DNA of 64,000 bases from CALMEC01 sp963777565 (GCA_963777565.1 CAVZQZ010000009.1:372001-436000); one strand, 5' to 3'; positions 51,693-60,970 are shown, numbered from the stretch's first letter. Numbers and translations: made by a program. The notes: a model not told the origin generated them from the sequence alone.

Positions 51693-53000
51693 GTGAGAAA
51701 GCGGGCAATGGTCATCCTTGCGGTGACGGCGGCAGCCGTGGTCATCCCGGTTGCCGATGCCCTGCGCGTTGCCCCCCTCGCCAGCCGCGACGGCGTGGTG
51801 CTCACCTGGCGAGCCCAGAACAAGACCGCCGTCATCGCACAGCCCAGCGGCAAGCTCCTCGCGATCCACGCGATCCGCCGTGTGAACCCGGGCAGCCGGG
51901 TCACGGTTTCCGGCATCAAGTGGGGATCTCCCGTCTCCGGGATCAAGTGGAGCGCCGCACCGAGCGGCATTAAGTGGGGCATCAAGTGGAGCCGCAACGG
52001 CAGCTACCAGTCAGGCATCAGCACCCGCCGCACCACGAAGAAGGCCGTCTGGACCCCCGTCCGCGGCCCGATCGTCAAGAAGTTCGGCAAGAAGGCCGTC
52101 GCAGTGGGCACCCACGGCGGAATCGTCGTGGTGCGCATCGGGGCCCTGCGCCGCGGGAGTGAGGGCCTTTCAGGCCAGAAGGAGCTCATGGCAGGCGGTC
52201 TCCCACCCGTCGGGGCGACCATCTCCATCCGCGTGTACTTCGGCAAGAACGGCATCAAGGTTGGCCGGGACCTCAAGTACCTCAAGCCGCCGATCCCGGG
52301 CGCGAGCCTCCCCATCGCGGGCTCCATCGCATCGATCAACGTCGCCGCCAAGACCATGGTAGTCGTCGACAACCAGGACAAGGCGTACCCGGTCCGGATC
52401 ACGGTCGCGCTGCCGCCGGAGTTCTCAATCGCGCCGTACACGCGTGGCACCGAGGTCGCGGTGAGCGGAAGGTTCAAGCCGAACGGCGTCATGACGTCGA
52501 CCCTGATCAGCGAGAACGGGAACTTCCGCGAAGCGGACGACCCGACCACCACCCAGATCCTGCCCAGCGGAGGGGCCTGCGCGAACGCCCTCGAGAACGC
52601 CTGCCCGCAGACCACGCCCGGTGAGACGTCGGATTCCGGTTCGCTCGGCCAGACCCCGGCCGGCGCCACTATTGAGCCACCTTCATCTTCGCCGTCCACT
52701 CCACCTTCTCCTCCTTCAGGGGGAACTCCGCCGGGAAGCGACCCGACTCCCCCCGCGGGCGACCCCACTCCGCCGGGGGGCGATCCCGGCACCGACCCGC
52801 CCGCCGGGGACGACCCGCCTCCCGGTTGCCGTCCGGTCACCGACCGCGCCACCTGGAACACCCCCTGGGTCAAGCACCGGCCCGCCAAGTGCTGGCTGGA
52901 CTGGTGCAAGGCCCAACGCCGCGCGACCGGCAAGTGGCCGGTCGGCTGCGGCCCGGGACGCCCCTGGCACCGATACGTCAGCACCAGCCGCCACCGCTGA
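51693..53000 (+). CDS. Exported repeat protein with OB-like domains and Pro-rich stalk, unknown
   Basis: This 435-residue protein has a signal peptide (about 4-23). Beta-rich OB/DUF5666-like units follow (GVVLTWRAQNKTAVIAQPSG near 34; GSIASINVAAKTMVVVDNQ near 215), with a short repeat cluster at 73-99 where SGIKWG/SGIKWS occurs three times plus an extra GIKWS. A Pro/Gly/Asp-rich stalk at about 330-385 precedes a C-terminal basic domain with four Cys and many Trp. The GTG at 51693 follows GGGGGAA. It starts the five-gene operon and is probably displayed outside the cell. Confidence 0.6.
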   Translation: MRKRAMVILAVTAAAVVIPVADALRVAPLASRDGVVLTWRAQNKTAVIAQPSGKLLAIHAIRRVNPGSRVTVSGIKWGSPVSGIKWSAAPSGIKWGIKWSRNGSYQSGISTRRTTKKAVWTPVRGPIVKKFGKKAVAVGTHGGIVVVRIGALRRGSEGLSGQKELMAGGLPPVGATISIRVYFGKNGIKVGRDLKYLKPPIPGASLPIAGSIASINVAAKTMVVVDNQDKAYPVRITVALPPEFSIAPYTRGTEVAVSGRFKPNGVMTSTLISENGNFREADDPTTTQILPSGGACANALENACPQTTPGETSDSGSLGQTPAGATIEPPSSSPSTPPSPPSGGTPPGSDPTPPAGDPTPPGGDPGTDPPAGDDPPPGCRPVTDRATWNTPWVKHRPAKCWLDWCKAQRRATGKWPVGCGPGRPWHRYVSTSRHR

Positions 53001-53013
53001 AAGGCCCGATCGC

Positions 53014-54030
53014 ATGATGCGTGAGACCCGTCCGGCAAGGACCGCCGCCCACCCCCTCCCCTCCGAACGGCCCGGCGCCGCCGCCGGCAGATCGCCGGCC
53101 GGCCGCCTCAAACGGGTCGCGATCGCCGCGGTGGCAGCTGCAGCGCTGGCGGGCGCCGGCAGCGCGAGCGCCTGCATCGAGGTCGGTGTCTACCGCGACC
53201 GGCCGGAGGCGTCGATCAGAGAACTCGACAAGCTCGTGGGGCCCGGCGTGTCGGTGATCTCGACCTACGTGACGCTCGGCCAGACCGTCGACCCGGCCGT
53301 GATCAAACTCGCGAAGCGCCGCAAGGCGCGAATGATGGTCACGTTGATGATCGACGGCGGCAAGGACGGTCCGAACCAGCCACTGTTCTCCAACGCCCGC
53401 ATCGCCGCCGGGAAGCACGACAAGAAGATCGGGGCACTGGCCCGGCAGCTTCGCGCCTCGAAGCTCTCGGTGATCCTGCGGCCGATGCCGGAGCCGAACA
53501 CCAACTGGTACCCCTGGTCGGGCACCGTCAACGGCAACACCCCGGTGTCGTACATCAGCGCCTGGAAGCGCGTCCGGACGGTGGTGAAGCGCAACGGCGG
53601 CGCGAAGGTGAAGCTCCTGTGGGCCCCCTACGCCCGGAGCGTCCCCGACACGGACGAGAACGCGATCGACCAGTACTTCCCGGGCAACGCCCTCGTCGAC
53701 CTGGTCGGCACCTCGGGCTACAACTTCGGCGTGACGGGCGAGCTCGAGTGGCTCGACCCGCTCGACGTCTTCCAGGACCCGTACATCGAGATCCAAGCGC
53801 TGTCGAGCAAGCCGTTCTGGATCGCGGAGACCGGCACGACCGCCCGCGGCGGCAACAAGTCGACGTGGCTGCGGTCGCTCGCCCGGCTTCAGAAGTCGAT
53901 GCCGCGCCTGCGGGGGGTCGTGCTCTACGACATCAAGGAGCCCTCCGGCGACTTCCGCATCTCGGCGACCAAACCGACACGCGCAGCGACGAAGGCGATC
54001 CTCGCGACGCGCTGCGGAAAGAAGGGGTGA
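53014..54030 (+). CDS. Exported GH26-like glycoside hydrolase
   Basis: This is a 338-residue protein with an N-terminal signal segment (about 35-53) and a TIM-barrel domain. SVILRPMPEPNTNWYPWSG places Glu160 as acid/base next to the WYPW block of family 26 glycosidases, and FWIAETGTTARGGNK places Glu272 as nucleophile. VGTSGYNFG and LRGVVLYDIKEP are further barrel strands. Family 26 members cut beta-mannans or related glucans; the substrate here is unknown. It lies 13 bp after the repeat protein gene and 4 bp before the DUF1800 gene. Confidence 0.72.
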   Translation: MMRETRPARTAAHPLPSERPGAAAGRSPAGRLKRVAIAAVAAAALAGAGSASACIEVGVYRDRPEASIRELDKLVGPGVSVISTYVTLGQTVDPAVIKLAKRRKARMMVTLMIDGGKDGPNQPLFSNARIAAGKHDKKIGALARQLRASKLSVILRPMPEPNTNWYPWSGTVNGNTPVSYISAWKRVRTVVKRNGGAKVKLLWAPYARSVPDTDENAIDQYFPGNALVDLVGTSGYNFGVTGELEWLDPLDVFQDPYIEIQALSSKPFWIAETGTTARGGNKSTWLRSLARLQKSMPRLRGVVLYDIKEPSGDFRISATKPTRAATKAILATRCGKKG

Positions 54031-54034
54031 GCGC

Positions 54035-55459
54035 ATGGCCGCGACGCTGAATGCTCGGGCCAGGACCACGGCGGCACGGCGGCCGCGACGGCGGGTGCGG
54101 CGCATCCGCAAGCCGGTCCTCAACTGGGCGGACAAGAAGATGACGACGGCGATGGTCGACCGGCTCTTCTGGCGGGCCGGCTTCGGGCCGTCGGATCAGG
54201 ACCGGGTGAACTGGACCGGCAAGCGCGTGGGCCTGGCGGTCAACTGGCTGCTCACCACGCGGCCGACCCTCGTCGGCAACCCGCCGGTCAACAACAACGT
54301 CGCCCTGGCCCCGACCGCGAACGACACCGACCTGGTGCTCGAATGGGTCGACCGGATGATCCGCAGCGACAACCCGCTCCCCGAGCGGCTCACGTTCTTC
54401 TTCCACCGGCACTTCGCCACCTCACGCGACGCGGTCTCCTCGCAGATGGCCAGGAAGCAGATCGCGCTCTTCCGGTCGTTCGCCGACGTCGCCGCGAACC
54501 CAACGTCCGACTTCCGGAGCCTGGTGCAGGCCGTCACACTCGACCCGGCGATGCTCAGGTTCCTCACCGGTGAGAACAACCGCAGGGGCCGGCCGAACGA
54601 GAACTACGCCCGCGAGGTGATGGAGCTCTTCTGCCTCGGCGTGACCAGCGCCAACGGCCAGCCGAACTACAGCGAGACCGACGTCAAGGAGCTCGCGCGG
54701 GCGCTGTCCGGCTGGCAGATCAACACCACCGACCCCGACAACCCGTTCTCCTACTTCACGCCCAACCGGTGGGACACGGGCACGAAGACGTTCCTCGGCC
54801 GCTCCGGCGCATTCGACACACCGCAGGCGATCGACGTGGTGATCTCCCACCCCGCCCACGCGCCATACCTCATGCGCAAGCTGTGGGGCGAGTTCGTGCA
54901 GTCGCCGCCTGACGACGCGACGCTCGCCGACCTCGCCGCCACGTATCTGCGTCGCGGCCTTCGCATCCGGCCGGTGCTGCGGAAGATCCTCACGCACCGG
55001 GCGCTCTACGAGTCGATCGCCGAGCCGAACATGATCAAGGCTCCGGTGGTGTTCGTGCCCGGCGCGATGCGCGCGATGGGGCTGTTCGTGACGAACGGGA
55101 CGGCGTTCAACCGGCTGCAGTCGATGGGGCAGCTCCCGTACTTCCCGCCAGACGTCTCCGGGTGGGAGTACGGGCCCGCGTGGCTCGACTCGAACACCGC
55201 GATCACCCGGTTCCGGCTCGTCTCCGACTTCACCGGGACGCAGCCGATCGACCAGACCGACATTGTCGGGGAAACCCCGGCCCAGGCATACGACCGGGCG
55301 TACGCCGCGGTCGGCAAGCCATGGCTCTCCCCCACGACCGAGGCGGCGATCCGCGACTACGCGGTGCGCGCCCCGGGGGGCAGCCTCAGTCAACGGCGCA
55401 CCCGCCAACGGGTGCTTCGCTCGCTCATTCTCGGCGGCCCCGACGGACAGGTGATGTGA
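54035..55459 (+). CDS. DUF1800 family protein
   Basis: This is a 474-residue member of DUF1800, a family of unknown function that nearly always occurs beside DUF1501. Signature parts are LFWRAGFGPSDQDR near 44-57, LTFFFHRHFATSRDAV near 119-134, NENYAREVMELFCLGV and the PPDVSGWEYG block near the C-terminus. The N-terminus is very basic with no clear signal peptide. A GAAGGGG ribosome-binding site precedes the ATG. The stop overlaps the DUF1501 start (TGATG). Confidence 0.9.
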   Translation: MAATLNARARTTAARRPRRRVRRIRKPVLNWADKKMTTAMVDRLFWRAGFGPSDQDRVNWTGKRVGLAVNWLLTTRPTLVGNPPVNNNVALAPTANDTDLVLEWVDRMIRSDNPLPERLTFFFHRHFATSRDAVSSQMARKQIALFRSFADVAANPTSDFRSLVQAVTLDPAMLRFLTGENNRRGRPNENYAREVMELFCLGVTSANGQPNYSETDVKELARALSGWQINTTDPDNPFSYFTPNRWDTGTKTFLGRSGAFDTPQAIDVVISHPAHAPYLMRKLWGEFVQSPPDDATLADLAATYLRRGLRIRPVLRKILTHRALYESIAEPNMIKAPVVFVPGAMRAMGLFVTNGTAFNRLQSMGQLPYFPPDVSGWEYGPAWLDSNTAITRFRLVSDFTGTQPIDQTDIVGETPAQAYDRAYAAVGKPWLSPTTEAAIRDYAVRAPGGSLSQRRTRQRVLRSLILGGPDGQVM

Positions 55460-56907
55460 TGACGAACGAGAACCCACGCGACATCGACGCGATCAGCGCA
55501 ATCCGCTGCGCGGACTGCGCCGCCTCGGACAGCGCCGCCTACGACGCGGTCCCGGTCGACTACATGCCGATCCCCACCGAGGCGCTCGCCGGGTTCCCGG
55601 ACGGAGTCCCGTCGATGCCCGCGCTCAACCGCGGTCGCTTCCTCAGGAACGGCGTGCTCGGGTTCGCATCCGTCTACGCCGCGACCAAGATCCCGTGGCA
55701 GACGGCGTTCGAGTCGGCGGTCGCCGAGGGCGCCGTCGCGGCGACCAACTGCGTCGTGATGGTCTACCTGAACGGCGGGAACGACGGCCCCAACACGTTC
55801 GTCCCTTCCGACCCGACCCAGTACGCCGCCTACCTCGCCCTGCGCCCCACCATCGCCCGGTCGAACGTGCCGCTGCCGGGTGTCGCGACTCCCGTCGGGT
55901 ATCAGGACATGGGCGGCGGCGCGGCCGGCCAGCTCGCGTTCCCGATCCTGCCTGGCGTGACGGGAACCACTGGCTCCCTCCAGCAACTGTGGGACGCCGG
56001 CAACGTGGCGCTCTTCCCCGCCACCGACTACCCGAACCCGAACTTCTCGCACTTCACGAGTCGCGACTGGTGGTTCGCCGGCCTGCTGCAGAACTCCAAC
56101 ACCGGCTGGATCGGACGGTGGCTCGACCAGTACGGGTCGACGACGAACCCGCTTCAGGCCGTCTCCATCGGCTCCAACGTCTCGAAGATCATCCGCGCCG
56201 CCCGGGCTCCCGTGGCATCGGTCCCGGAGAACCTCGCGGGGTTCGGCTTCACCGTCGGCGGGAGCAACGTGAACACCGAGGTCGGGCGCATCACGCCGGC
56301 ACCTCCGGGCAACGTGTCGACCGCCCGCTCCCGCACCGTCTACGGGCAGACGGTGCAGGTCGCGCAGAGCCTGTCCTCGGTCACGCACGTGCCCGGGGCG
56401 AACTACCCGGCGAACTCGTCGCTCTCCCGACGCCTGCAGCTCGCGGCGACGCTCCTGTCGGCGAACCTCGGCACCCGGGTCATCACCATCGACTGGGGAT
56501 CGTTCGACACCCACGGAAGCCAGCCAGGCAGCCAGGACCCCCAGCTCAGCGTGCTCGGCCAGGCGCTCTCGGCGTTCCAGGCCGACCTGACCGCCCGCGG
56601 CATCGTCGACCGGGTCACCACGCTCGTGTTCTCCGAATTCGGCCGCCGCGCCGGCGAGAACGCGTCGTTCGGCACCGACCACGGCGCCGGTGGGCCGATG
56701 ATGGTCGTGGGCTCGCAGGTGCGCGGCGGCCTCGCCGGCGCCCCCGCGCCCCTGACCGGGCTCGTGCAGGGCAACCTCCAGGTCACGACCGACTTCCGCT
56801 CGGTGTACCGCGGGATCCTCGGCGAGTGGCTCGGGGGCGACCCGGCCCTTATTCTCCCGGGCGCCCCGGCGCTCGCGCGTGCCGACGGCGGTAGCCTGAT
56901 CCTATGA
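55459..56907 (+). CDS. DUF1501 family protein (sulfatase-like fold)
   Basis: This is a 482-residue member of DUF1501. It has a possible Tat-like export segment (NRGRFLRNGVLGFASVYAA, near 58-75) after an acidic extension with CADCAA. Family blocks are VYLNGGNDGPNTFVPSD, NFSHFTSRDWWF, WGSFDTHGSQ, LVFSEFGRRAGEN and GTDHGAGGPMMVVG. The fold is related to alkaline phosphatase/sulfatase enzymes, but no activity is assigned. It is coupled to DUF1800 upstream and overlaps the cupredoxin gene downstream. Confidence 0.9.
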   Translation: MTNENPRDIDAISAIRCADCAASDSAAYDAVPVDYMPIPTEALAGFPDGVPSMPALNRGRFLRNGVLGFASVYAATKIPWQTAFESAVAEGAVAATNCVVMVYLNGGNDGPNTFVPSDPTQYAAYLALRPTIARSNVPLPGVATPVGYQDMGGGAAGQLAFPILPGVTGTTGSLQQLWDAGNVALFPATDYPNPNFSHFTSRDWWFAGLLQNSNTGWIGRWLDQYGSTTNPLQAVSIGSNVSKIIRAARAPVASVPENLAGFGFTVGGSNVNTEVGRITPAPPGNVSTARSRTVYGQTVQVAQSLSSVTHVPGANYPANSSLSRRLQLAATLLSANLGTRVITIDWGSFDTHGSQPGSQDPQLSVLGQALSAFQADLTARGIVDRVTTLVFSEFGRRAGENASFGTDHGAGGPMMVVGSQVRGGLAGAPAPLTGLVQGNLQVTTDFRSVYRGILGEWLGGDPALILPGAPALARADGGSLIL

Positions 56908-57362
56908 CCCGCAGGCGCGGCGTCGCGCTCATCTGTCTCGCGGGGCTCCTCGTCGCGTCGTTCTCGACCGTCGCGCTGGGAGCCCGCAAGCACCGGCTCA
57001 AGGTGCCCCCGCGGCCCGCGTTCCCACGTGCCCTTTCGGTCGACGAGACCGAGTACGTGCTCGGACCGTCGCGCATGGTCGTCTCGTCCGGCCTCGTGCG
57101 GATCAACGTCTACAACCGGGGCATGGACGACCACGACCTCGTCGTCTTCGACCAGGCGGGTGCGCAGCTCGGCAAGTCGTTCCTGCTCCCCGGAGCGTCG
57201 GACCAGATCGTCGTGACGCTCCCAGCCGGCGACTACCGCGTCGTGTGCTCGCTCTTCGCCGGCACGCCGATCGCCCACGAGACCCTCGGCATGCGGTTCA
57301 CGCTGAGGGTGCAGGATCCGCCGAGAGCCCCGGGAGTGCTGCTTCCAACCCAGCGACGATGA
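56904..57362 (+). CDS. Exported cupredoxin-like protein
   Basis: This 152-residue protein has a signal peptide (about 7-26) and a beta-sandwich domain. GMDDHDLVVFDQAG supplies His77, and VVCSLFAGTPIAHETLGMRFTL supplies Cys115, His125 and Met130, the ligand set of type 1 copper proteins with C-x9-H-x4-M spacing. It could bind copper and carry electrons outside the cell. The ATG overlaps the DUF1501 stop (ATGA), so it belongs to the operon. Its 3' end overlaps a convergent gene by 65 bp. Confidence 0.75.
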   Translation: MTRRRGVALICLAGLLVASFSTVALGARKHRLKVPPRPAFPRALSVDETEYVLGPSRMVVSSGLVRINVYNRGMDDHDLVVFDQAGAQLGKSFLLPGASDQIVVTLPAGDYRVVCSLFAGTPIAHETLGMRFTLRVQDPPRAPGVLLPTQRR

Positions 57363-57930
57363 CCTTGACGTGCGCGAGGAGCTCGGCCGACTCCGCCACG
57401 CGCTCGTCATCGGGGTCGTCGGCCCGGGCCTCCGCGGCGATCTGACCCACCTCGTCGTCGTGGGCGTCGAGCCAGGCCGACATCCGGCGCGCAAACGCGG
57501 GACCGCCGCCGCCATCGGGGTCGCATACGGCGCCGATCGCCTCCATGAGCCAGCGCGCCGCGGCGCCGAAGTCGACGCGCCGCTCCCGGGTGAGCAGGTC
57601 GTCGATCGGGCCGTTCGCCACGCGGTCGGCCAGGCCCAGCTCGATTACCTCGAGCCGCTCGGTGTTGGCCCCGAACCACCGCTCCACCGCGCCTCCGAGG
57701 TCGGGCGGCGCCTCGTCCCAGACCTCCCCCACGCTCGCCGCGATGTGGATCATCCATGCGCGCGCGGTCGCCGCCCGGGCCCGCGACCGGCGGTCGCCGA
57801 CATCGGGCATCATGCCGCTCTCCGCCAGCAGGAACACCTGGTGGGTCATCTTCGACCGCTCGCGCTCCAGCCGTTCTTGGAGCCCGGCGGTGTCGCTGAA
57901 GATGCGGGTGGTGAGGGCGTTGTCGCTCAC
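57298..57930 (-). CDS. Unknown helical protein coupled to a LysR regulator
   Basis: This 210-residue, mostly helical soluble protein matches no family I can name. Readable parts are IFSDTAGLQERLERERSKM, GAAARWLMEAIGAVCDPDGG and ELLAHVKVIVAGLEAALPGL. The GTG at 57930 overlaps the LysR stop (GTGA). It may act with or be controlled by the LysR protein. The 3' end overlaps the cupredoxin gene on the other strand. Confidence 0.6.
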   Translation of the reverse strand: MSDNALTTRIFSDTAGLQERLERERSKMTHQVFLLAESGMMPDVGDRRSRARAATARAWMIHIAASVGEVWDEAPPDLGGAVERWFGANTERLEVIELGLADRVANGPIDDLLTRERRVDFGAAARWLMEAIGAVCDPDGGGGPAFARRMSAWLDAHDDEVGQIAAEARADDPDDERVAESAELLAHVKVIVAGLEAALPGLSADPAPSA

Positions 57931-58871
57931 GCGGCGACGGCCGGGAACGTCTCGGCGATCTCGGCGGCCAGCTCCCGCGCCATCTCCACGAAGGCGAGCG
58001 CCGCGGTCGACCGGTGCCGATCGCGATGCCAGGCGATGGCGATGATGCGCGGCGGCAGCGGCGGGCTTGGCAGGAGACCGATGACCTCGGGGTCGTTCGC
58101 GTCGAGCGCGAGCTGCGGCATGATGGCGTTGCCCATCCCCGACGCGACCATCGCCTGAACGGTGCCGTTGTCGTCCGAGCGGAACACCACCTCCAGGTCG
58201 CGCCCCCGGGCTTCGGCGAACGCCTCCACCTGGCGGCTCGCGCGGCAATGGCGGTAGCCGATCAGCGGAAAGGACGTGATGTCGCGAAGCGTGGGCGGCT
58301 TGTCGCGGGCGGCGAGGGGCGAGGCGGCGGGCACCACGAGAAGATACGGATCGCGCATGAGCTCTTGGGCGGCAAGTGGACCCTCCGGGATGGGCAGCAC
58401 CGTGAATGCCAGATCCAGCTCGCCGGCCTCGACCATCTGCAGCAGCTCGTCGTCGCTGTTCGACTCGCTCAGCCCGATCTCCACGCGGGGCCACGTCTCG
58501 TGGAACCGGCGGACCAGCGTGGGCACGATGCGGGTGCCGACGCTCTGGTAGGTGCCGACGCGGAGCGTGCCCGCCTCGCCGTCGGAGAGCGCGGCGAGGT
58601 CCGCCTGCGCGGCGGCGAGGCGCGACATGATCGCCTGCGCGTGCCGAAGCAGAAGATCGCCCGCCTCGGTCATCGAGACCTTGCGCGGACCACCGGGACG
58701 GTCGACGAGTCGCTGCCCGACGGCCTTCTCGAGCGTGGCGATCTGCTGGCTGACCGCGGACTGCGTGTAGCCCAGGCTGTCGGCCGCCGCGCCGAACGAG
58801 CCGCAGACGGCGACGGCCCGCAGTGCCGCGAGGTGACGGATCTCAACGCCGAGCCAACGATCAGGTTCCAT
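57927..58871 (-). CDS. LysR-family transcriptional regulator
   Basis: This is a 314-residue regulator. The N-terminal winged helix is at about 10-70 (LAALRAVAVCGSFGAAADSLG, then SAVSQQIATLEKAVGQRLVDR). The C-terminal substrate-binding domain (LRVGTYQSVGTRIVPTLVRRF, then GMGNAIMPQLALDAN) senses an unknown inducer. It is divergent from the nitroreductase gene across 189 bp, so that gene is a likely target. Confidence 0.93.
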   Translation of the reverse strand: MEPDRWLGVEIRHLAALRAVAVCGSFGAAADSLGYTQSAVSQQIATLEKAVGQRLVDRPGGPRKVSMTEAGDLLLRHAQAIMSRLAAAQADLAALSDGEAGTLRVGTYQSVGTRIVPTLVRRFHETWPRVEIGLSESNSDDELLQMVEAGELDLAFTVLPIPEGPLAAQELMRDPYLLVVPAASPLAARDKPPTLRDITSFPLIGYRHCRASRQVEAFAEARGRDLEVVFRSDDNGTVQAMVASGMGNAIMPQLALDANDPEVIGLLPSPPLPPRIIAIAWHRDRHRSTAALAFVEMARELAAEIAETFPAVAA

Positions 58872-59060
58872 GATGAAAGCGAACGATAAACCGACTGGTG
58901 CTAATGGTCAACGTGGCCGCTGCGCTCACCCCTGCTCCACGTCGGCGATGGGCGCGGCGACGGCGTGTCGCCTCCGTCGCCGGGCGCTCCGCTGAGCTTC
59001 GGGAGCATCGGGCGTAGGCTCCCGGGAAGCCGCTTCCCGACGCACGCAAGGAGCCTCGAG

Positions 59061-60059
59061 ATGGTCGACTTCCCGGACGTGCCCGTCTTCCAGGCACTCG
59101 GCAACCGCCGCAGCATCAGGTACTACGACCCCGACCGCAAGGTCGAGGACTGGAAGATCGAGGCGATGCTCCAAGCCGCTCGGTTCTCCTCGTGCCAGGG
59201 CAACATCAACGCCACCGAGGCGATCGTGGTGCAGAAAGAGACGTGCGAGCTCTGGGACGAGATCGAGGAGTGCGTCTCCGGGTTCAACGTGCAGGTGATC
59301 AACCAGTGCTCGCACGTGATCTTCTGGCTCACGAACCTGCACGCGTGGTACGGCCGGGCCAACGACGGCATCTCGTCGCTTGCGCTGAGCGGCGCGGCGA
59401 CGCATTACCACGGCTGGAACTACGAGTTCACGATGACCCAGACGGTGCCCAGGCTCATGAGCTTCCCGGTGGAGCGCACCGACACGCTGCTGCGGTTCGA
59501 GTCGGGTCAGGCGGTGGCGAACGCCATTACCGCCGGGGTCGCCCTCGGGGTGGGCAACATCCTCCTGGCGTTCGGTCGCAAGCCGGGAGGCGTCGAGAAG
59601 GCGTTCGGGCTCCCGGCGAACCTCAAGTTCACATGGGCGCACGCCGTCGGCTACCCGCTGGAGGACGAGAAGGCCGGCGGTCAGCGCCCGCGCTTACGCT
59701 TCGAGAAGCTCTACCACCGCGACCGTTACGGCACCCCGCTGCTGCCGACGCCGGAGGTCACCGAGACGCTCACCGCGAAGGGGCTCATCCAGGAGCAGGC
59801 GCCGCTGCCGGGCCGGTTCGAGGAGATCGACGCGATCGCCGGACGGTTCGGACGCGACCCCGGTGTCGTCTCATGGCCCGCCCGCGAGATCGAGCGCCTG
59901 ATGCGCGACGACGACTGGGACTTCGGGCCCGCCATCCGCGCGCGGGCGAAGGAGCTCGTCGACCGCGGGGGCCTGCCGGACTACCCCGAGGAGATGCGGG
60001 CGACCTTCGAGAAGATCATGCAGGAGCACGGGCTCGACACGAGCAAGTACCTGAGCTGA
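59061..60059 (+). CDS. Nitroreductase-family protein
   Basis: This is a 332-residue FMN-dependent oxidoreductase-like protein. The N-terminal part has the family pattern FQALGNRRSIRYYDPDRKVE (Arg-rich FMN phosphate contact), MLQAARFSSCQGNINATEAI and, later, AVANAITAGVALGVGNILLAF. The C-terminal 100 residues extend well beyond a simple nitroreductase. AAGGAG precedes the ATG. The substrate is unknown; the divergent LysR regulator probably controls it. Confidence 0.82.
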   Translation: MVDFPDVPVFQALGNRRSIRYYDPDRKVEDWKIEAMLQAARFSSCQGNINATEAIVVQKETCELWDEIEECVSGFNVQVINQCSHVIFWLTNLHAWYGRANDGISSLALSGAATHYHGWNYEFTMTQTVPRLMSFPVERTDTLLRFESGQAVANAITAGVALGVGNILLAFGRKPGGVEKAFGLPANLKFTWAHAVGYPLEDEKAGGQRPRLRFEKLYHRDRYGTPLLPTPEVTETLTAKGLIQEQAPLPGRFEEIDAIAGRFGRDPGVVSWPAREIERLMRDDDWDFGPAIRARAKELVDRGGLPDYPEEMRATFEKIMQEHGLDTSKYLS

Positions 60060-60113
60060 CTGGGCGGGGCTCCGCCCGACCACGGCGGCTGCGGGAGTCG
60101 AGGGATCGTCGCC

Positions 60114-60119
60114 TAAACT
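60114..60119 (+). promoter_or_regulatory. Candidate -10 (TAAACT), leaderless start of the ABC exporter
   Basis: TAAACT lies 8 nt before the GTG at 60128 and no ribosome-binding site is present between them, as expected for a leaderless transcript. Confidence 0.45.
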
Positions 60120-60127
60120 GCCCCTCC

Positions 60128-60970
60128 GTGCCCGCCCTCGTAACCTCCGACCTCGAGAAGCGTTACGGTGGCGGCGTCCATGCGCTGCGAGGCGTCGACA
60201 TCGAGGTCGACCAGGGTGAGCTCGTGGGCCTCCTCGGCCCGAACGGCGCGGGAAAGTCGACGCTCGTGAAGATCGCCTGCGGCCTGGTGCGACCGTCGGC
60301 GGGTCGTGCGGAGGTGCTCGGCCATCCGGCCGGCTCGGTCGGAGCGCGACGGGGGCTCGGGTACCTTCCGGAGCTCTTTCGCTACCCCGGATGGGCGAGC
60401 GGCGACGAGGTGCTGGACCTGCATCAACGCCTCGCCGGATCGCGCGGCGGACCCACCGAACGCCGCGATCTTCTCCAGCTCGTCGGCCTCGGCGACGCCG
60501 GCGACCGCAAGGTCGAGGAGATGTCGAAGGGCATGCAGCAGCGGCTCGGCCTCGCGCAGGCCCTCGTCGGATCGCCCAAGCTGCTGCTCCTCGACGAGCC
60601 GACCAGCGCGCTCGACCCGGCCGGCCGCATCGCCGTCCGGGAACTCCTCGAGGAGCTTCGCCGTCGCGGCATCGCGGTGCTCCTGAACTCGCACCTGCTG
60701 TCGGAGGTGGAGCTGGTCTGCGATCGCGTGGTGATCATCTCAAGGGGTGCGACCGTCGCCGCCGGCACGCCGGACGAGCTGGCCCGAAAGAGCGGCGTGG
60801 AGGTCGAGACCGCGAACGGCGTGCGGCGGTTCGAAGACGCGACACGCGACGACGTCCCCCGAATCGTCGCCGAGCTCGTCGCGGCCGGGGAACGGATCTA
60901 CGGGGTGGCGGTCGTGCGCTCCACGCTCGAAGAGGTGTACCTCGAGGCCATCGCAGGGAGCGAGCGGTGA
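60128..60970 (+). CDS. ABC transporter ATP-binding protein
   Basis: This is a 280-residue ATPase of the ABC-2/CcmA-like branch: Walker A LLGPNGAGKSTLVKI, signature MSKGMQQRLGLAQAL (variant of LSGGQ), Walker B KLLLLDEPTSALDP and H-loop LNSHLLSEVELVCD. A short C-terminal extension follows. It pairs with the permease at 60967 through a GTGA overlap. The exported substrate is unknown. Confidence 0.94.
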   Translation: MPALVTSDLEKRYGGGVHALRGVDIEVDQGELVGLLGPNGAGKSTLVKIACGLVRPSAGRAEVLGHPAGSVGARRGLGYLPELFRYPGWASGDEVLDLHQRLAGSRGGPTERRDLLQLVGLGDAGDRKVEEMSKGMQQRLGLAQALVGSPKLLLLDEPTSALDPAGRIAVRELLEELRRRGIAVLLNSHLLSEVELVCDRVVIISRGATVAAGTPDELARKSGVEVETANGVRRFEDATRDDVPRIVAELVAAGERIYGVAVVRSTLEEVYLEAIAGSER

